Shown: piece by piece, positions 1 through 23,576 of the stretch
Position numbering within the stretch: the stretch's first letter is position 1
Layout of the letters: each line of letters begins with the position of its first letter
From: Paraspadella gotoi
Lineage: Eukaryota; Chaetognatha
Assembly (NCBI GenBank): GCA_051294375.1
Contig: CM119267.1
Span: 24,625,783-24,689,782, forward strand
Length of the DNA stretch: 64,000 nucleotides
Direction of reading: 5' to 3'
Notes under the pieces: model-generated
Told to the model about the DNA's origin: nothing
Databases searched by the model: none
What the model saw: the letters and a program-made list of their open reading frames with translations, nothing else
Program-made: the position numbers and the translations under genes

Positions 1-489
1 TAAGGAGTAGGGAGACAGACACATGTATTTAAGCGAGAGAAAACATATCAAATATGTTCAATACAGGAAAAAGAGACAATAATGTAACGTGAATAGTTTC
101 GGGGTTGAAACGGTTGTGTCTCTTGTGGCTCGGCCACGACGGAAGAACCCGTTTTGAAGCCTGGACGACGAGACCATGACCGGATGTTTGAGGTCATGTG
201 GTCGTTTGAGGGAAAAAGAGGGAGTCGACGGTGTACTCGCCTCAAAACTTAATTTAAAACATAGAATCTCTATGGGACATTTTAATGATGACTTCACCAG
301 ACTTCACCAAACGACTGCAAGAGATTAACTGATGACAGCAAACGCCTCCTTCTTCTCCTTCTTTTCTCCTTCCTTCTTCTTCTTCCTCGAAATTGCAATC
401 TGATTGGGGAAGGGAAGGCCGGGAAAAACGGGAGCCAGCCCAGCAGGCACGAAAAACGGCACTACCCCACTTGGTGCGGATCCTAGAGA

Positions 490-741
490 CTAATCCCGCG
501 CCGACTCGGCCAGCGACACGGCCGGCGTAGACGGCGGAGACGACCGAGTTGGACGAGACGACGAAGAGGAGGATGCGCCCAAGAGGATACTGCCGGAGAC
601 GGGATGTTGGCGGAGGATCGCAAATCGACGAAGTCTGACGTCCGTCCCGATGTAGCGGCACTTGCACGTGGAGGATGGGGAAGATGAAGAGAGGGAGGAG
701 GTTGAGGAGAGATTGGAGGAGCCGCTTTCTTCGTCATTGGG
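490..741 (-). CDS. Candidate terminal exon, Ser-rich tail
   Basis: A GC-rich island in AT-rich DNA. On the minus strand a good acceptor (ctctgcag) is followed by an open frame that begins PNDEESGSSN, runs through a Ser/Thr/Pro-rich stretch and a more globular part around YIGTDVRLRRFAILRQHPVS, and stops with TAG near 490. About 83 residues are encoded from the acceptor. I do not recognise the family. A second minus frame and an acidic plus-strand frame are also open here, so strand and frame are inferred from the acceptor and from residue composition only. Confidence 0.35.
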   Translation of the reverse strand, partial: PNDEESGSSNLSSTSSLSSSSPSSTCKCRYIGTDVRLRRFAILRQHPVSGSILLGASSSSSSRPTRSSPPSTPAVSLAESARD

Positions 742-1997
742 CTGCAGAGATAATGAATTGAAAAGTGGCAATTGACAATGAACTGAAATGTATTGAAAAC
801 TGAGGAAACATGAAATCGAGGACAAAAAGGGTGTAAAAAAAAAAGCGGCAAGATTTTATTGATTAGAGTTGATTGGAAAAAGAATGTAGAATTTATAAAT
901 ATCGCCTTAGGCCTCAGTACGGATATTCTGGTGGTGCTGAGAGCGTGAAAAAACGAAAAAAGTTATGCGCCAACCGTTGGGGACATGTGTGATGCCCGGG
1001 TGAGTGAGGAATCTCACGACAGCTGGCGCTCAATGGCTTGTGAACCTGCAAGTTACGACCCCAATTAAATTCATGTCAATTATACTGTCGAGTTTTGAGC
1101 AGTATTAGGGTTGGTGAACAGAAATTTCTATAATTATTTTTAATAGCGCGAAGAACTATGTTTATCCATTATAATTGCATTTCTTAGAAATCGATGGAAT
1201 TCATGAATGTTTAATTTAAAATCGTTAAGTCGCTTTAATATTATGGGGAATCTTTTCTTTTTAAACGAAAGAAACCGAAGCTGACTCATGTTATAATCAT
1301 TAGACTGATTAATTATTAAAATATGATCTCAAAGCTTTTCTTTTCGTCCGCGTTTTAGTTAAAGAGAAACAAGTTTATTTGTTTTAGACAAAGTTTTTTT
1401 TTTTTTTATTAAAAAAACATTTTTCGACTGCTATTTTTGAGTCTTCATCAGCCACTTGGCTATATACAATTTTATTAAATTGGCTTCGCAGTCGACAAAA
1501 CTAACTTTCTCTCTTCATATTTTCAACCGGCTCTACATGCTTACCTTTTATTTCGGCATTTAATGAGACTTCCACTTCCTCATTTATCAATAACCGGTTC
1601 ATTTGAAACGAAGAATCGCGAATTCTTGGTTTTTTCCACTTTGGATTCATTTTTTTACGCTCGTGTGGAAACGAACAACAAAAACTTATTAAAAAAAAAA
1701 ATGACAGAAAACAAACATGAAATTGTTTTTTTTAAAATACATTTTTTATTTGGTCGTAAAATATTGGACTAGCACTTAAAGTTTTCTGGTTCGATCCAAT
1801 TTATCGTAACAATAAAAACTATTGTCTTAAAATAACTCATCCACTAGCCCGGTGACAAAAATTCTATTTTTCATAAACGATGACCTCATCGTCTCATTTA
1901 CGAAGAAAAAAAAAATAAAAGCAAAATTCAGTGCAAATTGGTTTTTTTTTTAGGTTTTAGTTTCAGGTTTAAATGGCCAACGACTGTTTTTTTAAAC
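742..1997. other. AT-rich non-coding stretch, nothing seen
   Basis: AT-rich sequence with homopolymer runs and no exon-like GC island except a short GC-richer patch near 990-1060 that has no supported reading frame. I see no gene, RNA or clear repeat here. Confidence 0.5.
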
Positions 1998-2100
1998 TTA
2001 ATTTCTCAAAACCGGTATATGTAAATCGGATTTTATGCGCCCAAAGTCCTGAATGGATTCTTGTACGACTTCGGCCCACGTCGACGCCTTGTCGTCTTTG
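1998..2100 (-). CDS. Candidate short 3' exon
   Basis: Minus-strand island of about 100 bp. After an acceptor (gaaaaaatag) the frame reads KDDKASTWAEVVQESIQDFG and a few more residues (33 codons) to TAA at 1998-2000. Composition looks like real protein, unlike the surrounding AT-rich DNA. The exon enters in phase 2. It may belong with the other minus-strand candidates on either side, but their phases do not join directly, so further exons would be needed. Family not recognised. Confidence 0.35.
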
Positions 2101-4014
2101 CTATTTTTTCTCTCTCTTACATTTTATTAATGATTTCAACTTTCTATAAAGTCGAACGAACATAAGTAGAAGGTAAAAAAACATATTAACAATTATATAA
2201 TTAAACTGTTTTACGGCATCACCCGAGTTGGTGAGATGCCCGATTGAGGAACTCGGCTGCTGGCGTTGCTGCTGTGGACCTCAGCGATGGGCGACATGCT
2301 CCTTGCGCGTCTTTACTAGTTTTTTACCAAGTATTACCAACGCAGGTGAGGTGTTAAGCGTCTGTTGAGACTAGACACGAGCATTGCGATGTTGTCGTCC
2401 CCGCGGAAGCCACCCTAATGCCTTGAAGAAGTATTAATAATTCATTTAATAATTATTAATTATAAACACTTCATTTGACAAGGAATCCAGGTACTCTGGA
2501 GAGTGAATAAACTAGACTGTGAGAGAGTTTGATTTAAGCTTACACGGAACTGCTATCTCATTATCTTGTAACGAGTGATCCAGCTATATTTTAATTACAA
2601 GGAACCCCAATAATAGGATATAGATATAATAGAGACATTAGCAGGTAATAGTTTAATTATAAAAAATGCTTGCAAATGCAGGATGTTAATAATATTGATT
2701 ATAAATTTAATGGTCTGTGATTGGCGAAAATTCTGCATTAAAGATCATATCATAAATCATATTTATCACAAGTAAATTTGAATATAATAGAAAATTGAAA
2801 ATTTTAAAGAAAATTTTGAAAAAAGGGCCAAAATTATAGATCTACCTAGAAAAATAAAATTGGATAAAAATAAATGGATAATATTAGCAAACTTTTATAG
2901 ATATATATGCTAAAGAGGATAAAAAAAGGAATCAGTCCAATAAAGACACAAATATAAATATCAATTGTCTTATTAAATTGTTATGGGAAAAAAGAAGGTT
3001 TTAAATTTTAATGGTTAAAAAACGTGCTGGGACCTTAGATACTTGCAAAAATAAAGTGTAAAAATACTTATCGCCACCCTCTCACCAAGTATTACGGCGT
3101 TCCTCTTAAAAACTGAAACTAAATACGGATTTACAAGATACCAATTCTTATAATAACACCAGTCAGACCAAGGCCTCAAAAACAATATATTTTACATGTA
3201 AAGCAATTCCTTATTACAAAAAGAATTTAAAAGAAGAATTAATAGACTCAACAATCATATAACTTCACCTAATGAAATCCGCCTGAATAGTATCAATAAT
3301 AAGAATAGCTAAATTTAGTAAGATTATGGAATTAAAGTAAAAGACGAAATTGATATAGAAATTCCTATTTATTTTATTTTATTCCTAAAAATGCATTAAA
3401 AGTCCTACAAAAACAAAGATAATAGCAAGCTCTAAAATATGTTCTCTCAAGGGCAGTACATCCTAAAACCTCCATATATTCAATAATAAGTTTAAAGCGT
3501 AATGCTTAAAACATCTTAAAGGTAATTAACTATCAAGTAGTTTTTCAAAAGACTATCTGGCAAATACATTAACACCACTTATTGGCAATTAATTGATAAT
3601 TCTTTGGAATAGTTTTTTGGAAAAAAAATTTCCTCAATTTTAAACACCCCGATTTTCTAGAAACATTATTTTGAGCCCTTTTTCAACATTCATATCCCAT
3701 CACTTCCTTCATATGAAAGTTCTAGGTAGTAAGCTAAAAAATCTTCAATTCAGAACAACTTTTTTCTAGGGAAAAATAAAACACTATAAAATCGTAAATC
3801 ATAATAAAGCTAATTTTTCAAATATAAGAATAAGCGGATATATCTTTTTCTTTTACTGACGGAAAGATTCTTTAGAAATTATTTGTCCTCAGACTTTATT
3901 TGTAGATGAGGGATGTTTTTGTTCAAATTTTGTTCTCACTACATATTACAAACAAACATTAGGCCAATACCAATTGGACTAGATTTCTGGACAGGATATT
4001 GCACATCTCTCTCT
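2101..4014. other. AT-rich stretch with an old repeat-A remnant
   Basis: Mostly AT-rich DNA without coding signal. At about 2478-2600 there is a diverged piece of dispersed repeat family A (compare 18012-18222), recognisable by the words ccaggtactctgg, gagtgaataaac and ttatcttgtaa. A GC-richer patch at 2220-2410 has no supported open frame. The stretch ends in CT dinucleotides at an assembly gap. Confidence 0.5.
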
Positions 4015-4039
4015 NNNNNNNNNNNNNNNNNNNNNNNNN
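4015..4039. other. Assembly gap (25 N) in a GA/CT repeat
   Basis: Twenty-five Ns, flanked on the left by ctctctct and on the right by (GA)n to about 4071. The switch from CT to GA across the gap means either an inverted microsatellite or a misjoin. Confidence 0.95.
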
Positions 4040-4072
<33 letters not shown>

Positions 4073-4389
4073 AATAGAGGTTAAAAAATAGATTCAATTA
4101 CGAAATGGATGGAAATTGTGTGCGATCGAAGATGGCGAGCGAGATAGAGAGAAGGTGAAACAGGGTGAAACAGATGACCAATCGCGAGTCTTCATTTCAC
4201 ACGAAAAGGGAACCTTTGCGTCACAAACTCACCTCACTAAACATCACTAAGTCACTCCAGAGGATTGAAGATTTCACAGACCTTCACCAATCAATCACTG
4301 ACCAACAAAGAATCATTTACTACTTTTGACCACCCAACTTACTAACAGCCAATATTTTTGGCAATAATTAGCAATAATTGGCCTTTTTT

Positions 4390-4493
4390 TATCTTAAATT
4401 CGAAATTAAATTATTTCATCTTAAATTGGAAATTAAATTATTTCATCTTAAATTGGAAATTAAATTATTTCATCTTAAATTCAAAATTTAATT
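4390..4493 (+). repeat. Short tandem repeat, about 27-30 bp unit x4
   Basis: Four near-identical units built on atcttaaattggaaattaaa. It is followed to about 4680 by degenerate ttagg/gattagg words that resemble decayed telomere-type repeats. Confidence 0.75.
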
Positions 4494-4683
4494 ATTTTTA
4501 AGGTTAAAAATTAGGTTAAGAATTATGGTTAAGGAGTTAGTTTAGTAATTATGGTTCGGGATTATATTAAAGGACTTGGGTTTAGAGATTAAACTTAGGG
4601 ATTAGGAATTAGGATAAGTGTTAAGGATTAGTAGTTTAGGGTTTGGGATTAGGAACAAATTAAGAGTTAAATATTAAGGTTAA

Positions 4684-4730
4684 ATGTGGGGGCAGCGGTG
4701 GGATTCGAACCCTCGCCTCCGTAGAGACTG
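4684..4730 (-). repeat. tRNA-Leu-like 3' half (SINE head remnant)
   Basis: On the minus strand this reads as a variable arm plus T-arm with a perfect B box (ggttcgaatcc) and an acceptor-like end gctgcc. It matches the 3' half of a metazoan tRNA-Leu, and a close relative lies at 14698-14745. The 5' half is absent, so this is not a working tRNA gene. Confidence 0.6.
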
Positions 4731-4823
4731 GTGTTATAATAATTAATAATAATTAATAATAAACAATAATTAACTCGCCCTCAACTCGTCCCAATTCGAT
4801 CGATCCGCCCAAACTCGCCTCAC

Positions 4824-5219
4824 CTTTCGCCGATTTGGGTTTGACGCCGGCCACCAAAGGCGGCGTCGTCGCCGGCGTCGCCGCCCTCGATCCGGCGTTG
4901 GACGCCGGACATGACGCGGTGCCGGTGGACGAGATTCCGGCGCCGGATGAAGCCGCGTTCCCGGCGCCGGATTTATGAGATTCGGAAGATTTACGACGAG
5001 TCGATCTCGAGGGAGAAGAGGAGTGGGTTCGGGGAGCAGGAGGAGGAGGAGGAGGGGGAGGGTGAGAAGGGGAGGAGGAGGTGGGCAGGGGTGGAGAAGA
5101 TGGGACGGGGCCTGGGATAATAAGAAGGTGTAGGGGGGGGGTGAGAGATTAGAAGGGATCAATGAATTTGATCGAAAAACGTCTTGTCTATCGAGCGTTG
5201 CTTTTATGTCGTCGCTCAT
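4824..5219 (-). CDS. Candidate 5' exon, low-complexity SR/GA-rich protein
   Basis: Minus strand. An ATG at 5217-5219 opens MSDDIKATLDRQDVFRSNSL, which looks like a natural N terminus. A run of nine C (plus 5133-5141) then interrupts, and after a frame change the DNA reads PSRSTRRKSSESHKSGAGN and a Gly/Ala/Ser/Thr-rich region down to a strong donor (aaag|GTGAGG) at 4824/4823. Either a homopolymer length error or a hidden small intron is needed to join the two frames. Its ATG would lie head-to-head with the dioxygenase gene downstream. Plus-strand frames are also open across 4772-4978, so this stays tentative. Confidence 0.35.
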
Positions 5220-5313
5220 AACGTTATCTCTTCCACTCACAAGTTGTCTTTTCTACTCTCAATCCATTTTATCTAACTTTAATTAGTTTTTTCTATCTTT
5301 AATATATTCTTTA

Positions 5314-5348
<35 letters not shown>

Positions 5349-5403
5349 GCCAAATCGTCGACTTGAACTGAGATGGAGTCTTTCACTCTCTCCAGAAGAT
5401 CGT

Positions 5404-5433
5404 GTGGAAAGAAATCTGAAAGGGAAGAGAGAG

Positions 5434-5502
<69 letters not shown>

Positions 5503-5706
5503 TGGAATATAAAATTAAAGATTAAGATTAAGNNNNNNNNNNNNNNNNNNNNNNNNNNNNNNNNNNNNNNNNNNNNNNNNNNNNNNNNNNNNNNNNNNNN
5601 NNNNNNNNNNNNNNNNNNNNNNNNNNNNNNNNNNNNNNNNNNNNNNNNNNNNNNNNNNNNNNNNNNNNNNNNNNNNNNNNNNNNNNNNNNNNNNNNNNNN
5701 NNNNNN
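5404..5706. repeat. (GA)n microsatellite and assembly gap
   Basis: (GA)n from about 5438 to 5500, then 174 Ns at 5533-5706. The first exon or exons of the dioxygenase gene should lie in this gap or before it. Confidence 0.9.
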
Positions 5707-5755
5707 GAAGCGACTCTTCAAAGCGGGAAAGATCAAGTCTCTTCATGAGGAGAAA

Positions 5756-5803
<48 letters not shown>

Positions 5804-8800
5804 AAACTGAAAATCCTCTTTTTCCTAAAGATTTCTTCCACCGATTGACGGCGATGGAGGCCGAGTTCCCCGGATGTTGCGTCCTTCTCCACAAGTCTCC
5901 CCGTATGTCGGAGGCGGTGCAGGACTTGTGGAGTCACCACAAGATCCTCAACGTGGTGGAGCAATTGGTTGGACCGGAGGTGATTGCATTTAAAATCAAT
6001 TGCACAATTATTTAGGTTATTTTTATTACATTTCTTTATTTGTACTGATGATTTTCATCTTATTTTTTCCATCCTTCCATTCTTTCCTCTTCCCTATCCT
6101 TCTCTTTCTTTTCCCTTTCTTTTTTCTCCTCCCTCTCCTCCTCTTCCTCTTCCTTTTCTTTTTCCTCCTTCCTCTCCTCTTCCTCTTCCTTCTCCTTCCT
6201 CTTCCTCTTCCTTCTCTTTTTCCTCCTCCCTCTCCTTCTCTTTTTCTTCCTTCTCTTTTTCCTCCTCCCTCTCCTTCCTCTTCCTTCTCTCTTTCCTCCN
6301 NNNNNNNNNNNNNNNNNNNNNNNNNNNNNNNNNNNNNNNNNNNNNNNNNNNNNNNNNNNNNNNNNNNNNNNNNNNNNNNNNNNNNNNNNNNNNNNNNNNN
6401 NNNNNNNNNNNNNNNNNNNNNNNNNNNNNNNNNNNNNNNNNNNNNNNNNNNNNNNNNNNNNNNNNNNNNNNNNNNNNNNNNNNNNNNNNNNNNNNNNNNN
6501 NNNNNNNNNNNNNNNNNNNNNNNNNNNNNNNNNNNNNNNNNNNNNNNNNNNNNNNNNNNNNNNNNNNNNNNNNNNNNNNNNNNNNNNNNNNNNNNNNNNN
6601 NNNNNNNNNNNNNNNNNNNNNNNNNNNNNNNNNNNNNNNNNNNNNNNNNNNNNNNNNNNNNNNNNNNNNNNNNNNNNNNNNNNNNNNNNNNNNNNNNNNN
6701 NNNNNNNNNNNNNNNNNNNNNNNNNNNNNNNNNNNNNNNNNNNCCTCTTCCTCTTTTTCCTCCTCCCTCTTCTCCTCTTCCTCATCCTTCTCTTTTTCCT
6801 CCTCCCCCCTTCCTCCTCCAAACTCCCTAGGTCGCTGGCCACCCCGTCTGGAACCTCCGCCCAAAAGCGCCCCACAACGCGCAGACGGTCGTCCCGTGGC
6901 ATCAAGACAACGCCTACATGGACGAGAGCGCCATCGCGACGTTGATGCCGACGGCGTGGGTGCCGCTGCTCGACGCCACCGTCGAGAACGGGTGCATGCA
7001 GGTGCTGTATGCGATGGAAAAGGAGGAATGGAAAGAGCAGGTGCCAGTAGAAAAGAAAAAGGAAATTAATGAATGAATGAATGAATGAATGAATGAATGA
7101 ATGAATGAATGAATGAATGAATGAATGAACGAACGAATGAACTCAAAAATAAATATATAAGCAATTAATAAATTTATTTGTTATTTACTATGCAATTATG
7201 CATTTATCTGTTTATCAACCAACTTAAAAATGTATTTTTAATTAGTTGATTGATTGATTGATTTGATTGCTTCCAATTGCAATATTCAGGTGATCAAGGG
7301 CGGACATCGAAGCGGAAAGACTGGACGACATCATTGCTGCGTCGGTGAGTTCAAGTCCTTTTTTGCGTCGGGCAATAAAAGTTCACCTTATCTGACCTTA
7401 CCTTTTCGGCGATCTAGTCGCTTTCTCGAAGCTTCCTTTCTGCTGAGAGACCGTGAAACTTGTTAAATTCAATCGGAATTATTTTCTAGAACCGGAGTTT
7501 ATACATTATTCCGAGGATTTATTACAAAGTAAAAACGTAGCGACGTTTCATTGATGTCTCCATGGATTTCTCTCCATGGAAATACAAATAATTCAAGTTC
7601 CTTTAATCTTATCAAAATCCCTTCATCCGATTTTTGATTCAGAGATGGAAGTTTAATTTTGGTTATTATTTTCTCTGATCTTCTTCCTCCTCCTCCTCCT
7701 CCTCCTCCCCCTCAAAGGCGGAACCTGGTACGTGGAGATCCCTTCTGAGTCGTTGATGAAAGAGTTGGGCTGCGATTTGATCCGCGACGTCGTCACCTGC
7801 GAAATTCCATTCGGCGGATTCCTTCTCTTTCAAAACTGCGTTCCTCATCGGTGAGTCGACGGCCCAGCGGCGTTGGTTGATAGGTCGTGGATAGTTGCGT
7901 CCGGGGTTCGAGACTCAAGTTCGATATATATTGCTTTTTTTTATTATTGCTCTATTGTTGATGGAGCTTTGAAAGCTGAGGCCAAATGATTTGATTGTTG
8001 TCATGGCAACACATTCACTCTCGCTACCCGATGATAATATTAGCGCAACCCTACTTGAGGTAGAGCGAGTTTGTAGTGACATGACCATTTTCCAATGTCC
8101 GATGGTCCATCCTGAGTAATGATTACATGATGACATGATGACATGATTACATGATGACATGACCATTTTCCAATGCCAGGTCGCATCCTGGAGTATGCAT
8201 TACATGATGACATGATGACATGATTACATGATGACATGACCATTTTCCAATGTCCATGGTCCATCCTGAGTAATGATTACATGATGACCGATGACATGAA
8301 CATGATGACATGATTACATGATGACATGACCATTTTCCAATGTCCATGGTCCATCCTGAGTAATGATTACATGATGACATGATGACATGATTACAGTGAT
8401 GACATGATACATGATGACATGATACATGAACCATTTTCCAATGTCCATGGTCCATCCTGAGTAGCACTAAATGATTACAGTAATTTCTCTCTTTCAGCAA
8501 CGACCAACAGAGCGTTGTTCTCCTCATTGAGTCTTTGCTATATGTTAAGCTATTCGAAGCTATATGTTAATCTATATGAAGCTATATGTTATGCTATATG
8601 AAACTATATGTTATGCTATATGAACTTAACAAAGCGATCGAGACCAGTTCCATTAAATTTTTATTTATCCTCAATCTTTCTTTGTCCTAATTGCTTATTT
8701 ATTTGTCCTCAATCTTTCTTTGTCCTTAATCGCTTATTTTATTTGTCCTCAATCTTTCTTTGTCCTAATGCTTATTTATTTGTCCTCAATCTTTCTTTGT

Positions 8801-9056
8801 CCTAATGCTTATTTTTTGTCCTCAATCTTTCTTTGTCCTAATTGCTTATTTATTTGTCCTCAATCTTTCTTTGTCCTAATTGCTTATTTATTTGTCCTCA
8901 ATCTTTCTTTGTCTTAATCGCTTATTTATTTTGTCCTCAATCTTTCTTTGTCCTAATCGCTTATTCGCCTTCGATCACGAAATTCGAGCAAGAGAAAAAA
9001 AAACGATTCCTTGAATCTCCCTAACTTTGACCCTCGGGAGAGGAAATTCTTGGTTT

Positions 9057-9106
<50 letters not shown>

Positions 9107-10422
9107 AATCTCTTCCTCTCTCCTTGGAAAACCCATTTTCGGCTTCATGTTCTCTTAAAACTTGCAAAATATTTCATTTCTTTCCTCCTAGGATGTTTTT
9201 TCCTTTTTCGTTCTGTTCCATATTTTAGTTTATACTTTTTTGCTTTCTTTTTTAATATTTTTTTTCTTTTACCTTTTTCATTTTTTCCCCGGTTTCTTTT
9301 TCCTTTTTTCTATTTTCCGTTTTGTCTTTTTTTTTCTACCTCACTCAGTCATTTCTTCCCCTCAATCCATTCAACTTTCTCCCCTCTCCCTTTTTTCTAC
9401 ATCTCCCTCTTTTTACTTTCCCTTTTTCTCTTTTCATTCCTCCCCCCCCCCGATTTCCTTTTCCTGCCCTCTTCCTCCCTCCCCCTCCTCCTCCTTCCTC
9501 CCTCTTCCTCCCTCCCCTCTCTTCCTCCCTCCACCCTCTTCCACAGGAGCCTCCCCAACACCTCCGACTTAATCCGGTGGAGTCTGGATCTCCGGTGGAT
9601 GGATTCTCGAGGAGACGTTGGACTGTGGGGACTCAAAGACTGTCTTCCCTTCAAAACAGGGTGAGACGGGCCTTATTTTCCCAGAACGCCCAATTTTATC
9701 TTTAATTCGTAATTATTTTTTTGGGTTAAAGTTTATAGTAAGAGATTAGGTTTAAGGATTTGGTTTAAGGATTAGGTAAGGAATTAAAGTTTGAGTTTAA
9801 GGTTATTGATTTGGGTTTAGGTTTAAGCCTTAAGGTTAAAGAGTCGACTCGGGTCTATTCTACATTTATTTAAAGTTTAGTTTTAATAAACAAGTTGCTA
9901 AAGGTAAATTTATTTTACAAGGGGCGAAAAGATTGAAGGAATCGATTGGAAATCTTATCACGCGAAAGACAGAAATCAACTTCAAAGAAGTAAGTCTAGT
10001 GACAGACAAACAGGGTAGGTAAGTTAATGAGTGAATCAAACTTATTTAATATAAAATCTAGAAAAAAGTTTAGAAAGATCTTCAGAGAAAAACTATTAAA
10101 TAATTCTAATTCAATTTAAATAATTAAATTTCAGTTTCGGTCACGAGCGACGCTGATGAGTTCGACACGACGCTCGTCGGTAATTTTTTGTTTGTTTGTT
10201 CATTTTAAGGTTTTTACTGTTTATTTTGATTTAGAGATAGACAAAAAGAGAGAGAGAAGGTGCGAGAGAGCGAGAGAGTGAGTGAGTGAGAGAGAGAGAG
10301 AGTTAGACTTTCTCCATATTTTTTTAGGTCCTTGGATGAAAAGATGGGAACTCGTTTACCACAATCGACACACGTTTTTCTTCGAAGAACAAGAGAAGAA
10401 AAAAAGAGAAGAAATGAAATAA
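5707..10422 (+). CDS. Phytanoyl-CoA dioxygenase (PhyH) family oxygenase, 5' incomplete
   Basis: Nine exons join in frame: (gap)5707-5756, 5831-5979, 6831-7001, 7290-7344, 7718-7850, 9547-9660, 9922-9989, 10135-10179 and 10328-10422 (TAA). All borders are GT-AG and all phases match. The family consists of Fe(II)/2-oxoglutarate oxygenases. Visible hallmarks are WHQD (His-x-Asp metal ligands) in the third listed exon, GHR in the fourth, NCVPHRS (second metal His) across the 7850/9547 junction, then NTSDLIRWSLDLRW, and a C-terminal GPWMKRWELVYHNRHT. The N terminus is lost in the 5533-5706 gap, and the gap at 6300-6743 lies inside an intron. About 280 residues are visible, near the usual family size. 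The substrate cannot be read from sequence; it differs from PHYHD1 as I know it and may be a broader PhyH-type hydroxylase. Codons favour C/G third bases against AT-rich introns. The gene converges on the kinase gene. Confidence 0.88.
6300..6743. other. Assembly gap (444 N) within a CT-rich intron
   Basis: Both flanks (6060-6299 and 6744-6820) are (CTT/CCT)-rich low-complexity DNA, so the gap is a collapsed pyrimidine tract inside the second visible intron of the dioxygenase gene. Long ORFs across the Ns have no meaning. Confidence 0.95.
7066..7139 (+). repeat. (GAAT)n microsatellite
   Basis: About 17 copies of the tetranucleotide gaat in an intron of the dioxygenase gene. Confidence 0.95.
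7856..7930 (+). repeat. Possible tRNA-derived SINE head
   Basis: Just after an exon donor there is an A-box-like ggcccagcgg and, about 40 bp on, a B-box-like gggttcgagactc, followed by a T-run. Order and spacing fit an internal RNA polymerase III promoter, but no tRNA fold closes. Weak call. Confidence 0.3.
8089..8465 (+). repeat. Minisatellite, 70-90 bp unit, about 4 copies
   Basis: Each unit has a catgatgaca-rich half and a fixed core ccattttccaatgtccatgg followed by tccatcctgagtaatgatta. It lies in the long intron (7851-9546) of the dioxygenase gene. Confidence 0.9.
8536..8970 (+). repeat. Two tandem arrays: gctatatgtta and TTTGTCCTCAATC
   Basis: First about four copies of gctatatgttatgctatatg-like units (8536-8626), then eight or nine copies of a 35-38 bp unit built on tttgtcctcaatctttcttt (8664-8966). 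Intronic. ORFs here only read the repeat. Confidence 0.9.
9060..9104 (+). repeat. (CT)n microsatellite
   Basis: Pure CT dinucleotide tract in the same intron. CT-rich DNA continues to the acceptor at 9546. Confidence 0.9.
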
Positions 10423-10559
10423 AGAAAAGTTGAGAATAGAAAAGTTATTAAAAAGAAAAGTTAAGAAGAGAAAAGTCGTAAAGAGAGGAGAAATAAAAAA
10501 GAAAAGTAGAATAAAGAAAAGAGAATCGATATAAGTGTAAAACTATAATTTTTATTAAT

Positions 10560-22090
<11,531 letters not shown>

Positions 22091-22368
22091 TTAGAAAAAA
22101 GGAGGGGGGGAAGGTGGGAGAGAGGGGATGGGGGAAGAGGAGGTGGAGGAAGAGGAGGAAGAAAGAGGGGGAAGAGGGAGAGAGGGGTTGGTGAGGAGGA
22201 GGAGGAAGAGGAGGAAGAAAGAGGGGGAAAGAGGGGTTAGGGAGAGGAAGAGGAGGAGGAAAGAGAGGACGAGGGAAAGAGGAGTAGGAGGAGAGGAGAG
22301 GAAAGAGGAGTTGGAGGGAGGAGGAGGAAGAGAAAAATGATTCGTGTGGTTAGTTTTTAATTGTTATA

Positions 22369-22372
<4 letters not shown>

Positions 22373-22452
<80 letters not shown>
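22373..22452 (+). repeat. (ATT)n microsatellite
   Basis: About 27 ATT triplets upstream of the CDKL start codon. Confidence 0.95.
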
Positions 22453-22453
<1 letters not shown>

Positions 22454-22568
22454 ATTATAACATTATTATCATTTTTTCAAAAAAATGTTTGATTTCGTCA
22501 GTTCGCGTTCGTCTTTTGCTAAAATAAAAAAGCACAAAAGAAAAGAAATAAATAAATAAAGAATAATT

Positions 22569-22999
22569 TTAATGTATTTTCGTTGTTTTTGCAACAAAAA
22601 AAAACCTTTGTTTTCTCTTGTTTTCCACCCCCCCCCCTCCGTTCTCCACTACCCTCCCCCGTCTTCCCCTCACTTTATCCCTTCCGTTGCTCTTTTCTTT
22701 CAGCCTCAGATTCGCTTTCCATTTTTCCCGCTTCTTCTCGGCGGCACTAATGTCGTTCGCGGCGCCGGTCGTTCGCTTAGACGGATCCGCCTGTTTCGGT
22801 CTTTTCGGCGCCGGTTTGAGGTGAGAGGAAGTCGGCGTCGTTTTCGTCGTCATCGTCGTCGACGGCGGCGCTATCGACGTCGTTCTGGGCGTCGTTTTCG
22901 TCGTCGTCGTTGTTTTCGCCGGCGACGCCGGAGCTGATGTTGTCTTCGTCGTCGTTATCGTTTTCTGAGACATCGCTGTCATCGTCGTCGTCCGTCTCG

Positions 23000-23036
<37 letters not shown>

Positions 23037-23132
23037 TTTAGCTGTCATCGGCCTCGTCGTTGTCATCGTTTTACTGGTGGGTATTTTTGACGCCGTCGGT
23101 GTTGTCGTCGTCGCCATCGTTGTCATTTTCAT
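22569..23132 (-). CDS. Low-complexity ORF, Thr-rich or Asp-rich, basic tail
   Basis: A minus-strand frame of 187 codons starts at ATG 23132. It is Thr-rich because it reads a (GAC/ACG) repeat, then becomes ordinary protein: LKPAPKRPKQADPSKRTTG, NDISAAEKKREKWKANLRLK. In the next frame the repeat reads as a mixed acidic linker (AETDDDDDSDVSENDN and similar) that looks more natural but ends in stops. A single indel in the repeat would join the acidic part to the basic part. It lies about 0.5 kb upstream of the CDKL start on the same strand. Family not recognised; it may be part of a larger gene. Confidence 0.35.
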
Positions 23133-23533
23133 GGAACCCTTGAGAATTTTGAGTTATGAATCATTGGCTTTATTACTCGTCCTTGATTTCTATGTCGTCG
23201 TCGTCGTTATCGTCGTCGTCGGTCGTTCGTTTCTGTGTTTTTTTTTTTTTTCTATTTTCTCTATGTTTTGTGTCTGATTTTATTTTTTATCGTTTTATTT
23301 TATTTTTGTTTCTTTTTTTTGTTTTGTTATGTTTTATACTATTTTTGTTTTGTTTTGCTTTTTGTCTGTTTCGTTTTCCTTGTTTTTTCCGCCGCGTTTC
23401 TCTCTCGGTTTCACTTTTATTCTTATTTTTTTGTTTTGTTCGATTTTTAACGAAGTCAACCAACGGTTTGTTTTTTATCACACAGTGGGATGATTTCCCT
23501 CAAACTCTATCAATCTCTCTCTCACTCTCACTC

Positions 23534-23576
<43 letters not shown>

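Noticed and set aside
4684-4730. Functional tRNA-Leu
   Set aside because: Only the 3' half is present, so no cloverleaf can form.
5984-7069. 361-residue ORF and partners across 6.0-7.0 kb
   Set aside because: They read CT/CCT repeats and 444 Ns. Only the exon at 6831-7001 is supported, in another frame.
8089-8970. CRISPR-like regular repeats
   Set aside because: Eukaryotic context, units vary in length, spacers are themselves repeats, no cas genes. These are minisatellites.
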